Below, one piece after another: positions 55,943-62,880 of a stretch of 64,000 nucleotides of DNA. The position numbers and the translations under genes are program-made. Source of the stretch: Hyphomicrobiales bacterium (GTDB lineage: Bacteria > Pseudomonadota > Alphaproteobacteria > Rhizobiales > Rhizobiaceae); assembly GCA_900471515.1 (NCBI GenBank), contig UCFC01000002.1:1-64000 (forward strand), given 5' to 3'. The notes below the pieces were generated by a model. It did no database searches. It was not told the DNA's origin and saw nothing but the letters and a program-made list of their open reading frames with translations. Within the stretch, counting starts at the first letter, position 1; each line of letters begins with the position of its first letter.

Positions 55943-56614
55943 TCAGTTTTCGCTCACATAGGCAAGATAGCGCTTCTTGCTGGGCTGCAGGTGATCGACG
56001 CAGAGCTGTGCGAGGACCCAATTGTCCCTGCCCTTCAGCATCTCGATCATCAGCCGGTGATGCTCGTGCGAGATGCGCAGCGATTCCTTGCTGGACATGG
56101 AGTTGGCGCGCACCGGCAGGCTGAGGCGCATGTAAAGCTCGATCGACTGGACGAGATGGGAATTGCCGCAAGCGCTGAACAGCGTCAGGTGAAACTTGTC
56201 GTTCGTCTCGTGTACGCCGCGCAGGTAGCCGGATTCGACGTGCCGGCCGTGCTCCTCGTGCAGCGCCGTCAGCTCGGCGATCAATTCGTCGGGCGCGGGC
56301 AAGGGAATCCAGAGGGCGGCCTGACGCTGCAGCAACTCGCGCACGTCGTAGATTTCCTGCACCTGCCGCGGGGTCAGGGAGCGCACGGTCGCCCCCTTGT
56401 TGCGCTCGCGCACGACGATGCCCATCGTCTCCAGCTGGACGATCGCCTGGCGGGCGAAATGTCGGGTGACGTGGAAGCGCGCCAGCAGCGTATCTTCGGT
56501 GAGCCGCGTGCCGGGCGCCAGCCGCCCGAAGATGATGTCTTCCTCGAGCGCACGCGCGATGCTCAGATCGTCGTGTTCGATCTCGTCCTCTCTGATATCG
56601 TCAAGCGTCTGCAT
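55943..56614 (-). CDS. GntR family regulator, FCD subgroup (second of two)
   Basis: 223 residues. The winged helix is within residues 17-75 (ARALEEDIIFGRLAPGTRLTED; DTLLARFHVTRHFARQAIVQLE). The FCD domain has Asp/His in NDKFHLTLF, His in SHEHHRLMIE and His in CVDHLQPSK. It lies 26 bp after the Gfo/Idh/MocA gene in the same direction, so both probably form one operon facing away from the IlvD/Edd operon. It likely responds to a sugar acid. Confidence 0.9.
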   Translation of the reverse strand: MQTLDDIREDEIEHDDLSIARALEEDIIFGRLAPGTRLTEDTLLARFHVTRHFARQAIVQLETMGIVVRERNKGATVRSLTPRQVQEIYDVRELLQRQAALWIPLPAPDELIAELTALHEEHGRHVESGYLRGVHETNDKFHLTLFSACGNSHLVQSIELYMRLSLPVRANSMSSKESLRISHEHHRLMIEMLKGRDNWVLAQLCVDHLQPSKKRYLAYVSEN

Positions 56615-56640
56615 CCATAATCCTCCGGCGGCAAGCCATC

Positions 56641-57666
56641 TTATCGCGGTTTGTGTCGAGCGTCGAACCGGCTCAGCCGGTAGATGTCCTCGACCAGCGC
56701 CAGTGTCTTGATATTGTCGGCAGGCATCGTCTCCATCACCACACGGCCATCCAGCCCGTCGAGGAAATGGGCAATCGTTGCGTCATAGGCGCCTTGATAG
56801 ACGGCATCCGCATCGAACTCTTCCTCGCGCTCGGCCCGGCCCCTGGCCGACAGACGGCTTCCATACAATTCCAGCGTCGCCTGCGTCCCGAATATCCGCA
56901 GATGATCGCGCGGCGCCGGCGGCGCGCCATGCACCGCCAGATTGGCGTTTACAGTGACGATTGCCCCGTCGTCCAGACGGCGCAGCACGACCGAAGCCAC
57001 ATCTTCTGCAACAATATCGTCATTGCTGCGTTCGAGCCGTGCGGCCACCACCTCCAGTTCGCCAAGCAGATAACGCAGCGTATCGAGATGATGGATCATC
57101 ACCTCCATGACGAGCAGCCGCTGCTGCCCGCGGAAAAACGGCTGGCGGACGAGCGCCGGCCTGTTGCCCTCGGCATCGGCGATCATGCCGCTCGAGAAGA
57201 ATTCGAACTGGACCTGCCTGATATCGCCGGCAATACCCTCCTCCAGCCACGCCTTCAGCCGGCGGTAATAGGCGCGAAACCGCCAGTTCTCGTGTACCAT
57301 CAGGCGGATCGCTTCCGGCAGTTCCGCAACGAGCGCCGCCGCCTGATCGTAGTCCGGCGCCAGCGGCTTCTGGCAGAGAATATCGAGACCCCTTTGCGCC
57401 GCCAGCCGGACCAGCTCGACATGAACCTCACGCGGCGCGCAGATATCGACCGCATCGAGCGCTTCTTCCGCCAGCATCGCTTCTGCGCTCGCATAAGTCC
57501 TGGCAATGCCGAAGGCCCTGCTTCTGGCCGCGCGTGCCTGCGCGGCGGGATCGGCGATCGCCACGACCTCGGCGCGCGCCGACTGCTTCATCCAGGCAGG
57601 CAGGTGATATTCGCTGACCCAGCCGGCGCCGATAATTCCCACCCGCCTTCGTTTGATCTCTGCCAT
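56641..57666 (-). CDS. Gfo/Idh/MocA family NAD(P)-dependent oxidoreductase
   Basis: 341 residues. The N-terminal Rossmann fold has RRVGIIGAGWVSEYHLP. CQKPLAPD stands where the family usually has EKP (the Lys is kept). MIHHLDTLRYLLGE supplies the conserved His/Asp of the catalytic face. Members oxidise or reduce sugars, inositols and related compounds. Next to lactonase and dehydratase genes it is a candidate sugar 1-dehydrogenase (inference). It is divergent from the IlvD/Edd gene across 221 bp. Confidence 0.88.
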   Translation of the reverse strand: MAEIKRRRVGIIGAGWVSEYHLPAWMKQSARAEVVAIADPAAQARAARSRAFGIARTYASAEAMLAEEALDAVDICAPREVHVELVRLAAQRGLDILCQKPLAPDYDQAAALVAELPEAIRLMVHENWRFRAYYRRLKAWLEEGIAGDIRQVQFEFFSSGMIADAEGNRPALVRQPFFRGQQRLLVMEVMIHHLDTLRYLLGELEVVAARLERSNDDIVAEDVASVVLRRLDDGAIVTVNANLAVHGAPPAPRDHLRIFGTQATLELYGSRLSARGRAEREEEFDADAVYQGAYDATIAHFLDGLDGRVVMETMPADNIKTLALVEDIYRLSRFDARHKPR

Positions 57667-57684
57667 GACTGCTCCCGTCTCATT

Positions 57685-57694
57685 TTATCGATAA
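57685..57694. promoter_or_regulatory. Palindrome TTATCGATAA in divergent promoter region
   Basis: A perfect ten-base palindrome 19 bp before the Gfo/Idh/MocA start. Related TTATCGA sequences occur upstream of the DapA-like gene and of the 44912 binding protein. It is a candidate GntR site. Confidence 0.45.
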
Positions 57695-57828
57695 TTTAAA
57701 CGTCGCCAGTAGAAATGCCAATGCGTTGCAGCGACCAAAAAACGAAAATATGTCGAATTATTTTGGATTTTCTGCCGTTCGCCGCTTCAAGCGCAGCGAC
57801 AGGCAAGAATGCCGACGCATCTTCTTTA

Positions 57829-57856
57829 TTGACAATCCTGCATATCCCACTAGGCT
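57829..57856 (+). promoter_or_regulatory. Sigma-70-type promoter of IlvD/Edd operon
   Basis: TTGACA (57829-57834), 16-base spacer, TAGGCT (57851-57856), 31 bp before the ATG. The -35 is a perfect match; the -10 keeps TA and the final T. Confidence 0.5.
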
Positions 57857-57887
57857 TGAGCTCAATTTAAGGGATAAGGGAGAAACA

Positions 57888-59600
57888 ATGTCGAGCGGTC
57901 TTCGTCGCAAGCTGACGAGTTACGGCGATCAGGGTTTTTCCCTTTTCCTCAGAAAGGCCTTCATCAAGGCGATGGGCTATTCGGATGACGCCCTCGATCG
58001 GCCGATCGTGGGCATTGCCAATACCTATAGCGATTTCAATCCGTGCCACGGCAATGTTCCACAGCTGATCGAAGCCGCCAAGCGCGGCGTCATGCTGGCC
58101 GGCGCCATGCCGATGGTCTTCCCGACCATGTCCATTCACGAGAGCTTTGCCTCGCCGACCTCGATGTACCTGCGCAATCTGATGGCGATGGAGACAGAGG
58201 AGATGATCCGCGCCCAGCCGATGGATGCCGTGATCCTGATCGGCGGCTGCGACAAGACGTTGCCGGCACAGATCATGGCGGCGGCCAGCAGCGAGATCCC
58301 GGCGATCTTCCTGCCGACCGGGCCGATGGCCGTCGGCCATCACAAGGGCGAAAGGCTGGGCGCCTGCACCGATTGCCGCCGTTTCTGGGGCCGCTTCCGC
58401 GCCGGCGAAATCGACGAGGCGGAAATTACCGACGTCAACAACAAGCTCGCAAGCTCGGTCGGCACCTGTACTGTCATGGGCACAGCCAGCACCATGGCCA
58501 ACCTGACCGAGGTGATGGGGCTCTGCCTGCCGCGTGCCGGATCGGCACCTGCTGCCGAATCCGAACGGGTGCGGCTTGCCGAAGAGACCGGCCGCGTCGC
58601 CGCCGGGCTCGCCGCCAAGGAAGATGCGCCGACCGTGCGCGATATCCTCACACCCGCCGCCATCCGCAACGGCCTCGTTGCGCTGCAGGCAATGGGCGGC
58701 TCGACCAATGCCGTTGTCCATCTTGCCGCCATTACCGGGCGGCTCGGCCTTCGCCTCGACATGGCCGAGCTCGACAGGCTCGGCAAGATCATTCCGCTGC
58801 TTGTCGATCTGCAGCCCTCCGGCCGGCACTATATGGAGCAGTTCCACGAGGCCGGCGGCGTGCAGGCGCTCCTGAAGGCGGTGCGCCACGAGATCGACGG
58901 CAGTCAGCGGACGATCTACGGCAAGACGATCGGCGAGGTGATCGACGCGGCTCCCGATGAGCCCGGCCAGACCATCATCCGCACCGTGGAAAAGCCGCTG
59001 AAGCCGATCGGCACAATTGCCGTCCTCCACGGCAATCTGGCGCCGCGCGGCGCCGTCATCAAGCAATCGGCGGCATCGAAGGATCTGTTGCAGCATGAAG
59101 GGCGAGCGGTGGTCTTCGATTCCGTCGAGGACATGGCCCTGCGGATCGATAGCGACGACCTCGACGTCAGCCCGGACGACGTTCTCGTGCTGCGCAATGC
59201 CGGCCCCAGGGGCGCGCCGGGCATGCCGGAAGCCGGCTATCTGCCGATCCCGCGCAAGCTTGCACGGCAGGGCGTGAAGGACATGGTGCGCATCTCCGAT
59301 GCCCGCATGAGCGGCACCGCCTTCGGCACGATCGTGCTGCATATTGCCCCGGAAGCAGCGGCGGGCGGACCGCTGGCGATCGTCAGAACTGGCGACCGAA
59401 TTCGCCTCGACGTCCGGGAAAGGCGCATAGACCTTGCCATCGACCCGGCCGAATTCGACCGGCGCCTGGCCGAACTTGGAAAAGTACCGCCCGCCGGGCC
59501 GGCGCGCGGTTATGCCAAGCTCTATCATACGCGTGTGCTGCAGGCCGACGAAGGCGTCGATTTCGATTTCCTCCAGTATGAGGAGCTGGAAGGGAAATGA
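57888..59600 (+). CDS. IlvD/Edd family dehydratase (sugar-acid dehydratase type)
   Basis: 570 residues. Iron-sulfur ligand Cys are at 53 (FNPCHGN), 121 (GGCDKTLPAQ) and 194 (VGTCTVMGTASTM). The active-site region SDARMSGTAFGTIVLHI lies near the C-terminus. The segment ACTDCRRFWGRF is characteristic of pentonate/hexonate dehydratases rather than of IlvD itself. It removes water from a sugar acid to give a 2-keto-3-deoxy acid, using a [2Fe-2S] cluster and Mg2+. ATG 57888 follows GGGAGAA. Its stop overlaps the next ATG (ATGA). The exact substrate is unknown. Confidence 0.92.
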   Translation: MSSGLRRKLTSYGDQGFSLFLRKAFIKAMGYSDDALDRPIVGIANTYSDFNPCHGNVPQLIEAAKRGVMLAGAMPMVFPTMSIHESFASPTSMYLRNLMAMETEEMIRAQPMDAVILIGGCDKTLPAQIMAAASSEIPAIFLPTGPMAVGHHKGERLGACTDCRRFWGRFRAGEIDEAEITDVNNKLASSVGTCTVMGTASTMANLTEVMGLCLPRAGSAPAAESERVRLAEETGRVAAGLAAKEDAPTVRDILTPAAIRNGLVALQAMGGSTNAVVHLAAITGRLGLRLDMAELDRLGKIIPLLVDLQPSGRHYMEQFHEAGGVQALLKAVRHEIDGSQRTIYGKTIGEVIDAAPDEPGQTIIRTVEKPLKPIGTIAVLHGNLAPRGAVIKQSAASKDLLQHEGRAVVFDSVEDMALRIDSDDLDVSPDDVLVLRNAGPRGAPGMPEAGYLPIPRKLARQGVKDMVRISDARMSGTAFGTIVLHIAPEAAAGGPLAIVRTGDRIRLDVRERRIDLAIDPAEFDRRLAELGKVPPAGPARGYAKLYHTRVLQADEGVDFDFLQYEELEGK

Positions 59601-60469
59601 GCCTCGCGGACAATGAAGCGCCACTCTGCCTGCCGCGCCTGCCGCTGGCGCGTCTTCCCGCAAAGCCGCTGCCGCAGGGCACGATCGATACGCATTTCCA
59701 TGTCTTCCGGTCGGGCGCGCCGCTCAACACGCCCCGCAGCTATACGCCCCGGATCGCGACGACCGCCGACTGGATTGCCTTTGCCGACAGGCTCGGCATC
59801 GCCAGGGGCGTCCTCGTGCAGCCGAGCGTCTACGGTCTTGACAACCGGGTTCTGATCGAGGCCCTGGCCGCCTTCCCGGAGCGCCTGCGCGGTATCGTCG
59901 TCATCGATCCCGAAACAGGCTTCGGCGAGATCGCCCGGCTGGATCTGCTCGGCGTGCGCGGCGTTCGCATCAACACCCGCAACAAGGGCGGCTTGCCGCT
60001 GGCGGCCGCCGAGAGGCTTGCCGCAGCGACCCGCGATTTCGGCTGGTCGCTGCAGCTTCAGGTCAGCCCGGACCAGATCGACGATCTTGCCGGCCGGCTG
60101 CCGTCTCTCGGCATCCGCTTCGTGATCGATCACCTGGGTTTCATACCGCTCGCCGACGGCGCATGGCGCCAGCACCTTCCGGCGCTGCAGCGGCTCGCCG
60201 ATCATCCCGGCGGCTATATCAAGCTGACGGCTCCCTATCGGCTGACGCGTGAGCCCGGCTATGCCGGCTTTGCCGAAGTGGTGCGCGCGCTTGCGGTCAG
60301 CCATCCGGAAAAACTGCTCTGGGGCAGCGACTGGCCGCATACCGAGCTCTGGAACGACATGCCCGACGATGCCGACCTGATCGACGGCATGCAGGAGGCG
60401 ATCGGCGAGGCCGCGCTTGCCCGCAGGATTTTTATCGAAAATGCCGAAACGCTGTTCTTCGGCCGCTGA
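59597..60469 (+). CDS. Amidohydrolase family 2 protein, candidate sugar lactonase
   Basis: 290 residues, metal-dependent TIM barrel of the amidohydrolase-2 family. It has the HxH motif in TIDTHFHVF (His33, His35), VLVQPSVYG, FVIDHLGF (His near 176) and LLWGSDWPHTE (Asp near 248). Relatives hydrolyse 2-pyrone-4,6-dicarboxylate and sugar lactones such as L-fuconolactone. Coupled by ATGA to the IlvD/Edd dehydratase, it most likely opens the lactone made by the Gfo/Idh/MocA enzyme (inference). Confidence 0.86.
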   Translation: MSLADNEAPLCLPRLPLARLPAKPLPQGTIDTHFHVFRSGAPLNTPRSYTPRIATTADWIAFADRLGIARGVLVQPSVYGLDNRVLIEALAAFPERLRGIVVIDPETGFGEIARLDLLGVRGVRINTRNKGGLPLAAAERLAAATRDFGWSLQLQVSPDQIDDLAGRLPSLGIRFVIDHLGFIPLADGAWRQHLPALQRLADHPGGYIKLTAPYRLTREPGYAGFAEVVRALAVSHPEKLLWGSDWPHTELWNDMPDDADLIDGMQEAIGEAALARRIFIENAETLFFGR

Positions 60470-60486
60470 GCGCGAAGGCGGCCGAA
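60458..60486 (+). terminator. Candidate terminator at end of lactonase gene
   Basis: TTCGGCCGC (60458-60466) pairs with GCGGCCGAA (60478-60486) across 11 bases that include the stop codon. No T-run follows. Confidence 0.4.
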
Positions 60487-60524
60487 AAGATTGGCCAGCA
60501 ATACCGGCAAAAGTAGCGAGATCA

Positions 60525-60558
60525 TTGAATGCCACCTGTTTTGACGCTATATAGTGTC
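60525..60558 (+). promoter_or_regulatory. Toxin-antitoxin promoter with overlapping operator
   Basis: GACGCTATATAGTGTC (60543-60558) is a 16-base palindrome with a single mismatched pair. It covers the probable -10 CTATAT (60547-60552), 16 bases after TTGAAT (60525-60530). This placement suits autorepression by the antitoxin. Confidence 0.6.
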
Positions 60559-60583
60559 AGTAATAGCGGCATGGAGATGGATC

Positions 60584-60934
60584 ATGGGCCTGGCACAATA
60601 TGCAGATGACGGGCTGTTCGCCCCCCGCAAGATCGCCGATGCCTTCCGCACGACCAGCGAGGAGATTGCCCGCACCGCCGGTCTCGGCAAGGATGCGATC
60701 CAGCGCAAGGACCGACTGCGCTCGGACAAGACGCAGCGGCGGCTGCGCGAGATGATCGAGGTCGTCAACAAGGTCGAACCCCGCTTCGGATCGGCGCTGA
60801 TGGCCTATGCCTGGTATCGTTCCGAACCCCTGTCGGGCTTTTCCGGCCAGACGGCGATGCAGCTCGTTCGCGACGGGCGGGCGGAGGAAGTGCTTGACTA
60901 TATCGATGCGATCGATGCCGGCGTCCACGCCTGA
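60584..60934 (+). CDS. Xre/MbcA/ParS-type antitoxin
   Basis: 116 residues. An N-terminal Xre-like helix-turn-helix is visible (FAPRKIADAFRTTSEEIARTAGL, residues 12-34). The C-terminal toxin-binding domain (WYRSEPLSGFSGQTAMQLVRDG then EEVLDYIDAID) is the MbcA/ParS/Xre type paired with RES toxins. ATG 60584 follows GGAGATGG; a GTG 30 bases earlier would read through the ribosome site. It is encoded ten bases before the RES toxin and probably represses its own promoter. Confidence 0.9.
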   Translation: MGLAQYADDGLFAPRKIADAFRTTSEEIARTAGLGKDAIQRKDRLRSDKTQRRLREMIEVVNKVEPRFGSALMAYAWYRSEPLSGFSGQTAMQLVRDGRAEEVLDYIDAIDAGVHA

Positions 60935-60943
60935 TCCCGGCCG

Positions 60944-61438
60944 ATGCGCTACGAAGGAAAGCTCTATCGCGCGCTGAACCCGATCTATGCCCGCCAGCCG
61001 CTCTCCGGCCGCGGCGCGGAGCTTTATGGCGGTCGCTTCAATCCCAAGGGAATGCCGGCGCTCTATACGTCGCTCTCGGTACTGACGGCGCTCAGGGAGG
61101 CCAATCAGGTCGGCAGCCTGCAGCCGACGACACTCGTCTCCTACGAGGCCGATATCGAACGCGTCTTCGACACGAGGGACGAGAGCGCCCTCCAGGCGCT
61201 CGGCATCGATGCCGCGGCACTTGCCTCACCAGGCTGGCGCGATGAAATGAGGGCCAAGGGCGAAGCGAGGACGCAGGCTTTTGCCCGACACCTCGCATCC
61301 GAAGGCTATCACGGGCTGCTGGTCAGGAGTTTCGCGCCCGCAGCGAGAGCCGAAGATATCAATCTCGTCCTGTGGCGGTGGGGCGACAAGGCGCCCTGCC
61401 GGCTGACCTTGATCGACGACGAGGGCAGACTGTCCTGA
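60944..61438 (+). CDS. RES domain toxin (NAD+-depleting)
   Basis: 164 residues. RES core: LYRALNP (Arg), RGAELYGGRFNPKGMPALYTS (Arg, Gly-rich), SLSVLTALREANQ (Ser, Glu), then VSYEADIERVFDT and GYHGLLVRSF. The family's conserved Arg, Glu and Ser, which form the NAD+ pocket resembling ADP-ribosyltransferases, are present. Known RES toxins degrade NAD+ and halt growth until bound by the Xre partner. The ATG follows the antitoxin stop by nine bases. The pair appears intact. Confidence 0.9.
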   Translation: MRYEGKLYRALNPIYARQPLSGRGAELYGGRFNPKGMPALYTSLSVLTALREANQVGSLQPTTLVSYEADIERVFDTRDESALQALGIDAAALASPGWRDEMRAKGEARTQAFARHLASEGYHGLLVRSFAPAARAEDINLVLWRWGDKAPCRLTLIDDEGRLS

Positions 61439-61447
61439 CCGTGCAAG

Positions 61448-61487
61448 CCATCAGCGCCGGCCATCATTGCCGGCGCTGATGGTCTTT
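61448..61487. terminator. Bidirectional terminator between RES toxin and melA
   Basis: CCATCAGCGCCGGC (61448-61461), loop CATCATT, GCCGGCGCTGATGG (61469-61482), followed by TCTTT. A perfect 14-base-pair stem between two convergent genes. Confidence 0.85.
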
Positions 61488-61493
61488 CGCACC

Positions 61494-62858
61494 TCAGGCG
61501 GCGCGTACCTTGTTCGGCCGTGCCCATTCCGGCAGCCAGTCGCCATGGCTGGCGAGCAGTTCGTCGACCAGCGACCAGATCTGGTCGAGATCGAGTTCGG
61601 CGGCCGTATGCGGGTCCATCATCGCGGCATGATAGATATGTTCGGGATTTTCCGTCATCAGTGCCTGAACCGTCAGTTCCTGGACATTGATGTTGGTGCG
61701 GATCAGCGCCGTCAGCTGCGGCGGCAGCTCGCCGATGAAGGTCGGCTGGATGCCGGAGGCATCGACGAGGCAAGGCACTTCTGCGGCGCAATTGGCCGGC
61801 AGCGAAGTGATGCAGCCATTGTTGCGGACATTGCCGTAGATGACCGAGGGTTCGCCGGTCCAGACCGAATTGATGATCGAGGACGCATATTCCTTCGACG
61901 GCTTGACTTCGATCGTGTCGGCAGACCGATAGGTCTCCGCCTGCCCCTTCCAGCGGGCGATCTGTTCGATGCAGCGCTTCGGATATTCATCGAGCGGAAT
62001 GCCGAACTTCTCGATCAGGTCCTCGCGGCCTTCCTTGATGAAGTAAGGCGTGTATTCGGCGAAATGCTCCGAGCTTTCGGTAACGAAATAGCCGAGACGC
62101 GTCAGCATCTCGTAGCGTACCTTGTTCGGGCAGCGCGGATTCCAGCCGGGCTTCGGCGCGCGGCCCTCGCGGTAGGCGCGCACCAGATCGGGATAAAGGT
62201 TCTTGTAGGAACCGTCCGGCTGGCGATGCTCGAACTTCAGGTAGAAGGCCATGTGGTTGATACCGGCCGAGCGGTAGCGGATCTCGTCATAGGGAATGTC
62301 GAGATCGTGGGCGAGTTCCATCGCCGTGCCCTGCACGGAATGGCAGAGGCCGACCTGTTTGATATCAGGGTATTTCTCGGCAATCGCCCAGGTATTGATC
62401 GCCATCGGGTTGACGTATTGCAGCATGATGGCGTTCGGGCAGACGGCGCGCATATCCTCGCAGATCTTCCAGAGATGCGGCACGGTTCTGAGGCCGCGCA
62501 TGATGCCGCCGACGCCGAGCGTATCGGCAATGGTCTGGCGCAGGCCGTATTTCTTCGGCACTTCGAAATCGGTCACGGTGCAGGGCTCGTAGCCGCCGAT
62601 CTGGAAGGCGACGACGACGAAATCGGCGCCCGAGAGCGCCTTGCGCTGATCGGAATAGGTCTCCGCCTTCGCCTTCACACCGAGCGTCGAAATCAGCTTG
62701 TTGACGACGATGGCGCTTTCTTCCAGCCGCTGCGGATTGATGTCCATGAGCGCGATCGTGGCCCCCGACAGCGCCGGACGCTGCAGGATATCGCCGACGA
62801 TATTCTTCATGAAAACGGTGGAGCCAGCTCCGATGAACGCTATTCTGGGATTTGCCAT
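61494..62858 (-). CDS. melA: Glycoside hydrolase family 4 alpha-galactosidase
   Basis: 454 residues, the usual MelA length. GH4 enzymes need NAD+ and Mn2+: the N-terminal nucleotide fold is RIAFIGAGSTVFMKNIVGDIL, the metal-binding Cys-His pair is in GLCHSVQGT, and RSAGINHMAFYLKF supplies the further His. IALMDINPQRLEES follows the Rossmann fold. ATG 62858 has GGAGG at good spacing; a codon 15 bases earlier does not. It lies 22 bp after an ABC ATPase gene in the same direction, so it is the end of an alpha-galactoside uptake operon. Alpha-glucosidase or alpha-glucuronidase activity is an alternative in GH4. Confidence 0.9.
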   Translation of the reverse strand: MANPRIAFIGAGSTVFMKNIVGDILQRPALSGATIALMDINPQRLEESAIVVNKLISTLGVKAKAETYSDQRKALSGADFVVVAFQIGGYEPCTVTDFEVPKKYGLRQTIADTLGVGGIMRGLRTVPHLWKICEDMRAVCPNAIMLQYVNPMAINTWAIAEKYPDIKQVGLCHSVQGTAMELAHDLDIPYDEIRYRSAGINHMAFYLKFEHRQPDGSYKNLYPDLVRAYREGRAPKPGWNPRCPNKVRYEMLTRLGYFVTESSEHFAEYTPYFIKEGREDLIEKFGIPLDEYPKRCIEQIARWKGQAETYRSADTIEVKPSKEYASSIINSVWTGEPSVIYGNVRNNGCITSLPANCAAEVPCLVDASGIQPTFIGELPPQLTALIRTNINVQELTVQALMTENPEHIYHAAMMDPHTAAELDLDQIWSLVDELLASHGDWLPEWARPNKVRAA

Positions 62859-62880
62859 ATGAACCTCCGGCATTCTGAAA

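Noticed and set aside
57726..57887. 54-residue N-terminal extension of the IlvD/Edd dehydratase
   Set aside because: It covers the predicted promoter, and the family N-terminus begins at the ATG at 57888, which has a ribosome site.
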